From: Oscillospiraceae bacterium | GTDB taxonomy: Bacteria; Bacillota; Clostridia; Oscillospirales; Oscillospiraceae | DNA length: 32,075 nucleotides | Assembly: GCA_902799075.1 (NCBI GenBank) | Contig: CADBYZ010000013.1 | Coordinates: 1 to 32,075 of the forward strand | Direction: 5' to 3' | Part shown: one piece after another, positions 6,350-13,262 of the stretch | How the letters are laid out: each line of letters begins with the position of its first letter | How positions within the stretch are numbered: the stretch's first letter is position 1 | Notes under the pieces: model-generated | Seen by the model: the letters and a program-made list of their open reading frames with translations, nothing else | Databases searched by the model: none | Told to the model about the DNA's origin: nothing | Position numbers and translations under genes: made by a program

Positions 6350-7039
6350 TTGCTGGAAAGTGCTTTCATGCTGCTGCTCAACAGTGTGCTGCTCATGCTG
6401 CGCATCGCGCCGGGCGACTCCTTCCCCAAGCCTCTGACGCGCGAAGAGGAGAAGGCCTGTCTCGACCGATGGCTCAACGGGGACCTGGAGGCGCGAAACG
6501 TCCTGGTGGAGCACAATCTCCGCCTGGTTGCCCACATTGTCAAAAAATACTACCAGACCGACGACGCCGACGAGCTCATTTCCATCGGCAGCATCGGGCT
6601 CATCAAGGGCATCAACACCTACCGTCCGGACAAAGGGGTGCGCCTTGCCACCTACGCCAGCCGCTGCATCGAAAACGAGATCCTCATGGCCTTCCGGGCC
6701 CGGCGCAAGTCCGCCGGGGACGTGAGCCTGTCCGAAGCCCTGGACACGGATGAGGACGGCGGAGGGCTTCGGATCATGGATGTGATCGCAAGCGAGGACG
6801 ATCTTGCCGACCGGATCGGCAGCCGGGAGCTCTGCCGCAGTCTGCGGGAAAATATCGACCGCTGTCTGGATGAGCGCGAGGCGCGGATCATCCGCCTGCG
6901 CTACGGTCTGGACGGGACCGATCCCCTGACCCAGCTGGAGACCGCCGAGGTATGCAAGATCAGCCGCTCCTATGTCTCGAGACTGGAAAAGCGGGCGCTG
7001 GAAAAGCTGCGGGCAGCAATGGAGGGGCCTGTGCCATAA
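6350..7039 (+). CDS. sigK: late mother-cell sporulation sigma factor SigK
   Basis: A 229-residue sigma-70 family factor. A hydrophobic N-terminal stretch (SAFMLLLNSVLLMLRIA) matches the SigK pro-sequence that is clipped before activation. It is followed by FPKPLTREEE, region 2 (ARNVLVEHNLRLVAHIVKKY, ISIGSIGLIKGI, YASRCIENEIL) and region 4 ending ISRSYVSRLEKRALEKL. I chose the TTG at 6350 because AAGGGAGGTGAT (6334-6345) is a near-perfect Shine-Dalgarno 8 nt before it; the in-frame GTG at 6341 and ATG at 6344 lie inside that site. The gene is continuous, with no skin-like insertion. Region 4.2 has unusual residues just before ISRSYVS (LETAEVCK instead of the usual RE-IAK-LG type). Confidence 0.9.
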   Translation: MLESAFMLLLNSVLLMLRIAPGDSFPKPLTREEEKACLDRWLNGDLEARNVLVEHNLRLVAHIVKKYYQTDDADELISIGSIGLIKGINTYRPDKGVRLATYASRCIENEILMAFRARRKSAGDVSLSEALDTDEDGGGLRIMDVIASEDDLADRIGSRELCRSLRENIDRCLDEREARIIRLRYGLDGTDPLTQLETAEVCKISRSYVSRLEKRALEKLRAAMEGPVP

Positions 7040-7053
7040 GGCGCCGGCCCCTC
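7022..7053. terminator. possible convergent terminator stem
   Basis: GAGGGGCC (7022-7029) and GGCCCCTC (7046-7053) form an 8-bp stem between the convergent sigK and diacylglycerol-kinase genes, with an inner GCC/GGC pair. No good T-tract follows on either strand, so its termination role is weakly supported. Confidence 0.35.
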
Positions 7054-7058
7054 TTGAA

Positions 7059-7982
7059 TCAGCGGGAAGTATCCTCAAAGAAACGCATGCCCTTCGGGAC
7101 GATGAGACGCAAAGCCCCGGGCAGCAGCTTCATGTCCACGGTTCTGGCCGTCATGGCCTCGCCGTCGATGTTGATGACATTGTCCTCCTCAAACTCGATA
7201 TGCAGGCTGTCGCCGTGCAGGACCTTGATATAGCGGGGATACTTTTCCCCTTTCCCGGAGGCATATTTGCCGATATACCGGGCCAGCGCGAAGAGGCTGA
7301 CTCCCTTTACCACGCAGATATCCATGACCCCGTCATCCGGTCTTGCATCCGGACTGGGGTTGAAGCCGCCGCCGTAGAAGCGGCCGTTGCAGGCGCACAC
7401 CAGGGCGTGCTCCCCTTCCGCCTCGTAATCCCCGACGCGCAGCTTCATGGGGCGGTTGATGCCCCTGAGCACATTCGCAACGGCCGAGACAATGTAAGCG
7501 CCCGTACCGCCGACGAGGGGAATGCCACTGTACTTATGTACCTCCGTACCGATGCGCGCGTCGATGCCCACCGAGCAGATGTTGGCGCTGTATCTGCCGT
7601 TGCATTCGATGAGGTCGATCGGGTGCTCCGTCCCGTCGAGCAGAGCGTTTAAGTCCCGGAACAGATCCTTTTCCTCGCCGAACATGCGGCAGAAGTCGTT
7701 CCCCGTCCCCGTGGGAAAGGGGCAGACCGCCGTGTTTTCAAGCAGAGCTGCGCCGCAGACACATTCGTTGAAGGTCCCGTCGCCGCCGCAGGCATAGACG
7801 CGCAGACGCTCACATTCCTTTGCGTCCCGGCGCACCTTGTCGGCGGCGTCCATGGGGCCGCGCGTCACATAGACCTCGTACTCCCCTTCCCGGTTTTCAA
7901 AGGCCGCCCTTACCGCGCGGCTCACCGCAATGCTCTTGTCCTTGCCGCCCGCCGCGGGGTTGACAACAAACAAATGCTTCAT
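7059..7982 (-). CDS. diacylglycerol kinase / YegS-family lipid kinase
   Basis: A 307-residue protein of the DAGK catalytic family. It has VNPAAGG near the N-terminus (7-13), the nucleotide-binding GGDGTFNE (66-73), TGTGNDF (91-97), and a C-terminal beta domain with FYGGGFNPSPDARPDDGVMDICVV-type sequence. Soluble bacterial members phosphorylate diacylglycerol or related lipids at the membrane face, recycling them into phosphatidate. The exact substrate cannot be set from sequence. It lies 46 nt after the AI-2E-family gene and probably shares its transcript. RBS is GAGG 9 nt before the ATG. Confidence 0.85.
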   Translation of the reverse strand: MKHLFVVNPAAGGKDKSIAVSRAVRAAFENREGEYEVYVTRGPMDAADKVRRDAKECERLRVYACGGDGTFNECVCGAALLENTAVCPFPTGTGNDFCRMFGEEKDLFRDLNALLDGTEHPIDLIECNGRYSANICSVGIDARIGTEVHKYSGIPLVGGTGAYIVSAVANVLRGINRPMKLRVGDYEAEGEHALVCACNGRFYGGGFNPSPDARPDDGVMDICVVKGVSLFALARYIGKYASGKGEKYPRYIKVLHGDSLHIEFEEDNVINIDGEAMTARTVDMKLLPGALRLIVPKGMRFFEDTSR

Positions 7983-8028
7983 TCCGTTTTACCTCTGTCT
8001 CCGATGCTTTTCAAAGCGCGTACCGGCT

Positions 8029-9177
8029 TTAGTTCCCGGCACTGCGTTTTTCTTCCTCAACGATTTTGCGCATGCGCTCCTCCTGCCGCGGAAGCAGGTA
8101 CTCATGGTAAACAAAGCTCAGGATCGTGGCGGCGGGGATCGACAGCAGCACGCCGAGGATGCCGAAGAGGTTGCCGAAGACGATGCTCGACACCAGGATC
8201 AAAAGGCCCGACACGCCGAGGGAGTTGCCGAAGAGCTTGGGCTTGATGACATAGGCATCGAGGGTCTGGAGCAGCATGGTGATGATGAGGAAAACAAGCG
8301 CATGCCAGGGATTTACCAGCACCAGGATAAAGCCGCCTATCACGCCGCCGATGACCGGGCCGAAGTTCGGGACCAGATTCGTCACCGCCACGACCACGGA
8401 CACAAGGCCCACGTACTGCATCCGGAACACCAGCATGAGCACGGCGTTGACGCAGCCGACGATCAGGGAGTCCAGAATGCTCTGTCCGATGAAGCTCATG
8501 AAGATGGTGTCGCAGCGAAGCAGGAAGTCCATCAGCGAGTCGAAGGCTGCCGGGCGCAGGAGCGCGCGGATCAGCCGACGTACCCCCTGGAGCACGGTCT
8601 TTTTCGTCAGCAGCAGATACAGCGCCACGATCAGGGAGATGACCGTGGACAGAATGCGCTTGCCGGAGTTTGCCACGCTGCTGATGATCGCCCCGGCGTT
8701 TTCCAGAATGAAGCTCTGGATGGAGGACAGGGCATTTTGCGTCAGGGTGTCGAATTTCTCCACGCCGATGATCTTGCCGAGCCTGCTCTCCTGGAGCAGA
8801 TTGACCAGCGTTTTGGCGTAGCTTTCGTAGTTTGACGAGAAGGTCACGATGCTCTGGGCAAGCTGCGGGATGAGCATGCCGATCAAAACGAGCAGCACGG
8901 CAAGACCCGTCAGGAACGCGAGCATCACCGACAGCGCCCAGCGCTTCTGCCCCAGCTTCATACGCTTGAAGAGCCTGTAATAAAAGATCCTGGCAAGCGG
9001 GTTTATGACATAAGCGAAGACAATGCCGAGGAAGATGGATTTGAAGCTGCCCAGAAACCAGCTCAGGTATGACGTGACCGAGCTCAGATTGGTCAGCAGC
9101 ACATAGAAGGCCACGCCGATGCAGGCCACCACCGCGCCGTTATACCATTTTCTTTCGGAGAACTTTTTGAATCTCAA
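8029..9177 (-). CDS. AI-2E family transporter (PerM/YdbI-type)
   Basis: A 382-residue multi-spanning membrane protein. The pattern of an N-terminal pair of helices, a basic segment (RLFKRMKLGQKRW), a pair of helices, a long extracellular loop (about 105-165) and a C-terminal set of four helices with GPVIGGVIGG and PKLFGNSLGVSGL is typical of the AI-2E_transport family. Members include putative exporters and Na+/H+ antiporters; the name does not prove autoinducer-2 transport. Translation starts at TTG 9177 with an AAGGA-type site just upstream. A promoter is at 9216-9244. Confidence 0.85.
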   Translation of the reverse strand: MRFKKFSERKWYNGAVVACIGVAFYVLLTNLSSVTSYLSWFLGSFKSIFLGIVFAYVINPLARIFYYRLFKRMKLGQKRWALSVMLAFLTGLAVLLVLIGMLIPQLAQSIVTFSSNYESYAKTLVNLLQESRLGKIIGVEKFDTLTQNALSSIQSFILENAGAIISSVANSGKRILSTVISLIVALYLLLTKKTVLQGVRRLIRALLRPAAFDSLMDFLLRCDTIFMSFIGQSILDSLIVGCVNAVLMLVFRMQYVGLVSVVVAVTNLVPNFGPVIGGVIGGFILVLVNPWHALVFLIITMLLQTLDAYVIKPKLFGNSLGVSGLLILVSSIVFGNLFGILGVLLSIPAATILSFVYHEYLLPRQEERMRKIVEEEKRSAGN

Positions 9178-9215
9178 GTGTCCTTCCCCCAGTATTCGAG
9201 TAAATCACTTGATGC

Positions 9216-9244
9216 AATATACCATAAATATATTCTTTTTTCAA
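9216..9244 (-). promoter_or_regulatory. sigma-A promoter of the AI-2E/DAGK pair
   Basis: On the minus strand TTGAAA (9244-9239), 17-nt spacer, TATATT (9221-9216), about 40 nt upstream of the TTG start. Confidence 0.7.
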
Positions 9245-9261
9245 TATATACGCTTTTATAA

Positions 9262-9290
9262 TTGTCAGATGCGCTTTACTGTGGTAGAAT
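9262..9290 (+). promoter_or_regulatory. sigma-A promoter of the BCCT-like gene
   Basis: TTGTCA (9262-9267), 17-nt spacer, TAGAAT (9285-9290); leaves a leader of about 85 nt before the ATG at 9383. Confidence 0.65.
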
Positions 9291-9382
9291 GTAAAAGAGC
9301 TTGCATTTTCCCATAAGTTGTGATATGTTAACCTTCCGTCCGCCGTGTCCGGTTCGGGAATTCAGAGAAGGAAGATCATTAT

Positions 9383-10549
9383 ATGAACATATTCAATCAG
9401 ATCGTTTACATGGTCGGCGCGGTGACAACGGTGCTGTGCATTATCCTGTGCCTTGCGCTGTTTGTCGCCTGCAAAAGCCGGGACAAAAACGGAAAACGCA
9501 TCGAGCTTGACAACCACGTCAGTGAGGCGCCCTGGCCCCTCGGCGTGTGGATCGCGGGTGTATTCGTCGCGGGTACGGGCGTCGCGCTCATGTACGCGCC
9601 GGGCGACCTGGTGGGCTACGTACAGCAGGGTCTGAACCCGACGGAGTCCGTCACGATGGTGGCGCTTCTCAACGGCGCGCCGGTCTGGGCCATGTACTCC
9701 GTGATGGGCCTTTGGTACATGCGGCACATGGACTCCAAAATCGGCAAGCTCGCCGCCATGCTCTCCACGGTCCTTGGCATGTCCATCTCCCTCTGGACCG
9801 GCATGAACACCGTGGCCCGCTTCATCGGCCTCAACTTCCCCGGCATGAAATTCATGCTCGCCGCCATCACGGTGATGGTGGCCATGATCTCCGCCCGCAA
9901 CAATCTGCTCAAGGGCATGTCCCGCCTTGCGTTCCTGGTGTTCTTCTTCGCGTTTCTCGCGGTGCTGTCCACCCCGCTCACCGATTTTAAGTTCAGCCCC
10001 ATCACCGGCTCCATCACCGGGGCTTTCTGGAAGGAATACTTCAACGGCGCCACGGCGGCAAGCTGGATCTTCTGGTTTTTGTCCTGGACGCCGACCGTGT
10101 CCCGCTGGCTTGCCCACATCTCCAAGGGCCGCACCATGCGCGAGTACATTGCCGGGACCATGATCCTGCCGACGGTGCTGGCCTTCGTTTGGATGGCGGT
10201 GTCGTGGATGTACCAGGATGTCATCATGAGCTTTAACCTTGCCAAAAACATCGCCTCCTTCATCCCCTGTGTGATCTTCATCATCTCCGGCATCCTGTTC
10301 ATGACCGGCACGCTGGACTCCGACTGCAAGGTCTTCACCGAGGATCTGGAGTTTCTGACAAAAGGAAAGCTCAACCACCGCGCAACGGTCCCCTACTACG
10401 GGCTGTTTGTGCTGTTCGTGTTCAGCCTCTTCATCTCCGGCATCATCCGCGAGCCCTTCGCCTTCAACGAGTATTCCTCCATGATCTTCATGCCGCTGAT
10501 GGTCATGAGCATGATCGAATGCGTCAGGATCATCAGGGAGCAAAAGTAA
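9383..10549 (+). CDS. compact BCCT-like membrane transporter
   Basis: A 388-residue polytopic membrane protein with about 11 hydrophobic segments. It aligns by eye with betaine/carnitine/choline transporters: VFVAGTGVALMY (60-71) sits where BCCTs have FAAGMGIGLMF; VWAMYSVMGL (101-110) matches WAIYALVGL; and WIFWFLSWTP...AHISKGRTMREYIAG (228-258) matches the family signature around the WxWWLSW...ARISRGRTIREF region. It is about 110 residues shorter than typical BCCTs: TM1 appears absent and the C-terminal tail is short. Several aromatic substrate-box positions are changed, and the GxGxG sodium/substrate motif reads GTGVA. Substrate and coupling ion are unknown. RBS AAGGA precedes the ATG; own promoter and a downstream hairpin suggest a single-gene unit. 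Confidence 0.7.
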   Translation: MNIFNQIVYMVGAVTTVLCIILCLALFVACKSRDKNGKRIELDNHVSEAPWPLGVWIAGVFVAGTGVALMYAPGDLVGYVQQGLNPTESVTMVALLNGAPVWAMYSVMGLWYMRHMDSKIGKLAAMLSTVLGMSISLWTGMNTVARFIGLNFPGMKFMLAAITVMVAMISARNNLLKGMSRLAFLVFFFAFLAVLSTPLTDFKFSPITGSITGAFWKEYFNGATAASWIFWFLSWTPTVSRWLAHISKGRTMREYIAGTMILPTVLAFVWMAVSWMYQDVIMSFNLAKNIASFIPCVIFIISGILFMTGTLDSDCKVFTEDLEFLTKGKLNHRATVPYYGLFVLFVFSLFISGIIREPFAFNEYSSMIFMPLMVMSMIECVRIIREQK

Positions 10550-10555
10550 AGGTAT

Positions 10556-10596
10556 AGCCCGGTTTCGGCACATTGTCCGACAGCCGGGCTCCTTTT
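10556..10596 (+). terminator. terminator after the BCCT-like gene
   Basis: AGCCCGG (10556-10562) pairs with CCGGGCT (10584-10590), with an inner CGG/CCG pair, followed by CCTTTTAT. The U-tract is short and interrupted, so strength is uncertain. Confidence 0.6.
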
Positions 10597-10632
10597 ATCG
10601 GCGAAATGCCCCTTCCATCGACCTGTCAGGTA

Positions 10633-10641
10633 TGATATAAT
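10633..10641 (+). promoter_or_regulatory. extended -10 promoter of plsY
   Basis: TGATATAAT is an extended -10 box (TATAAT at 10636-10641). The -35 region (about TTCCAT, 10613-10618) is weak. It is about 37 nt upstream of the ATG. Confidence 0.55.
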
Positions 10642-10677
10642 GATACAAATATTTCAAGAATCGGGAGATGATCGGAT

Positions 10678-11313
10678 ATGCTCAAGGAAGTGCTGCTTTG
10701 CATCCTGATCGGCTACGCGCTGGGCAATTTCAACCCGGCCTATGTGTTTGCAAAACGCAAGGGTTATGACGCGCGTGTGGACGGCTCGGGCAATGCCGGG
10801 GCCTCGAACGCGTTTATCCTCGTCGGGAAAACCGCCTTTTTCGTCACAGCGCTCTTTGACATCATGAAGGCCTTTGCCGCATGCCGGCTCTGCCGGGCGC
10901 TGTTTCCGTCGCTGCCGCTCGCCTGGCAGATCGGGGGCGTGACCTGCGTGCTGGGGCACATCTTCCCGGTGCTTCTGCGCTTTCACGGTGGAAAGGGCCT
11001 TGCCTGTCTCGGCGGGGTCGTGCTGTCCTGGAACTGGAAGATCTTTCTGATCCTGCTTGCCCTGGCGGCGCTGATTGCATACGTGACAAATTATCTCTGC
11101 TTCGTCGCGCCGACCATGTCCTTGCTCTTCCCGGCGGTATACTACTGGAAGACGCGCTTTCTGCCGGGGTTTCTGATATTGCTCATTCCGGCGGTGCCCA
11201 TTATCCTCAAGCATGTGGAAAATTTCCGCCGCATCAGGGCCGGGACCGAGGCACGCTTCAGTTACCTCTGGGACAAGCAGAGCGAGCTGGAAAGGCTCGG
11301 GCGGGCAGGCTGA
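10678..11313 (+). CDS. plsY: acyl-phosphate:glycerol-3-phosphate acyltransferase PlsY
   Basis: PlsY moves an acyl group from acyl-phosphate to sn-glycerol-3-phosphate, the first step of phospholipid synthesis in most Gram-positive bacteria. The 211-residue membrane protein has the three PlsY motifs: GSGNAGASNA (about 36-45, family SGNxGxTN), GHIFPVLLRFHGGKGLA (about 98-114) and KHVENFRRIRAGTE (about 183-196). Motif 1 has S instead of the usual T before N, a mild change. It is followed directly by a strong terminator. plsX is not adjacent. Confidence 0.88.
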   Translation: MLKEVLLCILIGYALGNFNPAYVFAKRKGYDARVDGSGNAGASNAFILVGKTAFFVTALFDIMKAFAACRLCRALFPSLPLAWQIGGVTCVLGHIFPVLLRFHGGKGLACLGGVVLSWNWKIFLILLALAALIAYVTNYLCFVAPTMSLLFPAVYYWKTRFLPGFLILLIPAVPIILKHVENFRRIRAGTEARFSYLWDKQSELERLGRAG

Positions 11314-11350
11314 AAGATGCAGGGAGCTGGTGCTCCCTGCATCTTGTTTT
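11314..11350. terminator. strong bidirectional terminator
   Basis: A perfect 14-bp stem, AAGATGCAGGGAGC (11314-11327) with GCTCCCTGCATCTT (11332-11345), loop TGGT, followed by GTTTTA. It sits between the convergent plsY and SPOCS/LysM genes and should serve plsY; on the minus strand the U-tract is shorter. Confidence 0.85.
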
Positions 11351-12845
11351 ATATGCACTTTGGGATCAGAAGCATGCGGGCGGTGTTATCCGGGTCCTCG
11401 TTGAGCTCGCGGATCTTTTCCTCGCTCGAGTGGTAGCGCTTGGCGAGGTTCCAGAGGCTCTCCCCCTCCCGGCGCACCAGGGTCAGGGTCGGCAGGCTCC
11501 CCTGTACGTAGGCGCCCTCCTCGCTGAGCGCAACGCCGCTGACGGCGCTGACGCTCTGTCTCTCGCAGGCGGCACAGAGGATCTCCGCCGTGACGGTACA
11601 TTCCACGTGTTCCCCGTCCGGCTTTGTATCCACCGTGAGCTGTCCCGCGCCCAGCACGCGCCTTTCCTGCCCTTCGGTCCCGCCGGAGATGGTGATGGTC
11701 CTGCGACAGGCCGTGAGCTTTCCTTCGCCGTTTCGGAAAATAAAGTCCAGCGTCACCGCGGCGGCGAGCTTTCCGTTGTCACACGCAAGACGCGTCAAGG
11801 AGGCGAAGACATGCAGAAGCTCGGCACATTCCTCCATGAGGCCGACGCGCTCCTCGACGCGGAGGATCTCGGTGACGGCGGCGGCGCTGATCGCGTACTC
11901 CTGCTGCTGCCGCCTGAGCTCGGACGGCATGAGATTGCTGTAGGCGTCGGCGACACAGCGGATCTCCCGCTGCTCGCAGCATATAAGCTGCAAGACCGCG
12001 TGCAGTTCCATGTCCAGCGCCTTTTCACCGCTGATGGTGTCGATGAGGTCCACATATACGCCCGTGAGCTCGGGCCGCACGGTGCAGTACTGCATGCTCT
12101 CCGCGCCGATCTCGACGATCTGGGAAAAGGGTGTGGAGAACTCATTGACCGTCGGCAGGGCATCCTCGCCGCTCAGGCCCAGGACCGTGAGCTCGACGCT
12201 GCCCTTGACGATCATTTTGCTGCCGATGAGCTGACAGTCGCGGACCGCCAGCCGGGGCTTTTCCCATAAGAGCTCCTCCGGGACCGTCTGCCCATCGGTG
12301 AAGGGAAACTGCTCGTTGACGACGACGCTCTTTTCGCACACGGCGTTCGGCAGCGTCAGGCTGTGCTGCTCCGTTCTGACGTGGAGCCCGACGGCGTCCT
12401 CCGGCAGGATCGCGTCCACGTTCAGGCTCTCGCTGCGGTAGCAGCTCAAAAGCCCCTCTACGTCGAAGGTCACGGATATCTTGCGCGGATTGACGAGGCG
12501 CACATCCGTCCCCTGCAGCAGCAGCGTCACCTGGGCGAGACTCTCGGACTCCAGGCCCTCCAGCTCGTATTCCAGCGTGAAGGGCTTGCGGACGCGGATG
12601 CAGCCGACGCCCGACTCCCCCTCGCGGATGTAGAGGACACTCGCGTAGAGCTCCCCCGAGACCGTGACGCCCCGGGAGCTCAAGTCCTTGCTCTTGAGCA
12701 GCACACCGCTCTGCACGGCGGCGATCTTCTGGATGTCCGCGTCCGTGTCCGGCACGACGCACTCCGCCGTCTCCTGCGTGCGGCGGGTCTGATACGCAAA
12801 TTCCCTGTAAACTACGGCCTCTCTGCCTTCAAAGCTGATTTCCAT
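11349..12845 (-). CDS. SPOCS (DUF3794) and LysM domain protein, probable spore coat/cortex factor
   Basis: A 498-residue protein without signal peptide. The N-terminal and central parts contain repeats of the SPOCS/DUF3794 type (for example a V-S-G-E-L-Y segment near 62-67 and VKGSVELTVLGLSG near 214-227), a domain found in spore-coat assembly proteins of Clostridia. The C-terminal 45 residues are a LysM module (LTLVRREGESLWNLAKRYHS and a closing LLIPK), which binds peptidoglycan or glycan. Its place next to a SpoVM candidate supports a role in laying the coat or cortex in the mother cell. RBS GAAGGAG is 6 nt before the ATG. Its 5-prime leader contains two perfect hairpins (12858-12900 and 12912-12936). 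Confidence 0.8.
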   Translation of the reverse strand: MEISFEGREAVVYREFAYQTRRTQETAECVVPDTDADIQKIAAVQSGVLLKSKDLSSRGVTVSGELYASVLYIREGESGVGCIRVRKPFTLEYELEGLESESLAQVTLLLQGTDVRLVNPRKISVTFDVEGLLSCYRSESLNVDAILPEDAVGLHVRTEQHSLTLPNAVCEKSVVVNEQFPFTDGQTVPEELLWEKPRLAVRDCQLIGSKMIVKGSVELTVLGLSGEDALPTVNEFSTPFSQIVEIGAESMQYCTVRPELTGVYVDLIDTISGEKALDMELHAVLQLICCEQREIRCVADAYSNLMPSELRRQQQEYAISAAAVTEILRVEERVGLMEECAELLHVFASLTRLACDNGKLAAAVTLDFIFRNGEGKLTACRRTITISGGTEGQERRVLGAGQLTVDTKPDGEHVECTVTAEILCAACERQSVSAVSGVALSEEGAYVQGSLPTLTLVRREGESLWNLAKRYHSSEEKIRELNEDPDNTARMLLIPKCI

Positions 12846-12857
12846 GCATTGCTCCTT

Positions 12858-12936
12858 CTGCCGCTCGGATGGTGAAGCTTTTGATCTCCATAAGCGGCAG
12901 ATGGAGACCTGCGGGAAAACGCGCGATGTTTTCCCG
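12858..12936 (-). other. two hairpins in the SPOCS/LysM leader
   Basis: CTGCCGCT (12900-12893 on the minus strand) pairs with AGCGGCAG (12865-12858), ending right at the Shine-Dalgarno. Upstream, CGGGAAAAC pairs with GTTTTCCCG (12936-12912, loop ATCGCGC). Neither is followed by a U-tract. They may influence translation initiation or mRNA stability. Confidence 0.5.
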
Positions 12937-12967
12937 TGTAATACAGCTTATGCCCTGTCCGGCCCTG

Positions 12968-13033
12968 TTATGTCTGCAGGCGGATCAGGAGCCGTGCCAG
13001 AAAGCGCGGCATGCGGAACACAAAGATCTTCAT
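12968..13033 (-). CDS. spoVM: SpoVM-like 21-residue sporulation peptide
   Basis: ATG at 13033 to TAA at 12970-12968 encodes MKIFVFRMPRFLARLLIRLQ plus a final T. B. subtilis SpoVM is a 26-residue amphipathic helix starting MKFYTIKLPKFLGG; the Met-Lys start, basic residue 7, Pro9, basic residue 10 and Phe-Leu 11-12 coincide. SpoVM inserts in the outer forespore membrane, senses its curvature and anchors SpoIVA. Pro9 is known to matter for this. An AGGAGA site lies 6-8 nt upstream. In B. subtilis spoVM also lies downstream of prpC-prkC-rsgA, so the location agrees. It is five residues shorter at the C-terminus than the B. subtilis peptide. Confidence 0.72.
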   Translation of the reverse strand: MKIFVFRMPRFLARLLIRLQT

Positions 13034-13049
13034 AGCCCTCTCCTTTCCC

Positions 13050-13205
13050 TTACCAACAGCAATGGATATACCAAACCCCGTACCCGATCAGGCCCGCCGC
13101 CAGCGCAAACCACCAGAACGACGACGGCAGCACCAGCGCCAGCAGGATCACAAGCCCCAGGATGATGGCGGCCAGGCCCCACAGACAACGGCGTCCTCTG
13201 CGCAT
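13050..13205 (-). CDS. small hydrophobic two-helix membrane protein
   Basis: A 51-residue frame starting MRRGRRCLWGL and ending in a Cys-Cys-Trp tail. It has a basic N-terminus, a hydrophobic helix (about 8-27), a short PSSFWWF turn and a second hydrophobic segment (about 31-46), so it would form a membrane hairpin. It lies 16 nt upstream of the spoVM-like gene. The ATG at 13205 is at the end of the U-tract of the rsgA terminator; only a G-run (GGGGGG) about 9 nt upstream could act as ribosome-binding site, so the start is uncertain. I do not recognise a named family; a sporulation role is inferred from position only. Confidence 0.5.
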   Translation of the reverse strand: MRRGRRCLWGLAAIILGLVILLALVLPSSFWWFALAAGLIGYGVWYIHCCW

Positions 13206-13259
13206 AAAAAAACGCCCCCCGCCCTGTGATACTCATCACAGCATATGCGGGAGGCGTTT
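13206..13259 (-). terminator. strong intrinsic terminator after rsgA
   Basis: On the minus strand AAACGCCTCCCGC (13259-13247) pairs with GCGGGGGGCGTTT (13222-13210), with one U-G pair, enclosing an inner CTGTGAT/ATCACAG hairpin. A run of about seven U residues follows. It would end the long cdaA-to-rsgA transcript. Confidence 0.88.
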
Positions 13260-13262
13260 GTC

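Noticed and set aside
13030-13239. 69-codon minus-strand frame starting MMSITGRG
   Set aside because: It begins inside the terminator hairpin, reads Gly/Ala/Val low-complexity sequence, and overlaps two better frames (the 51-residue membrane protein and the spoVM-like peptide).
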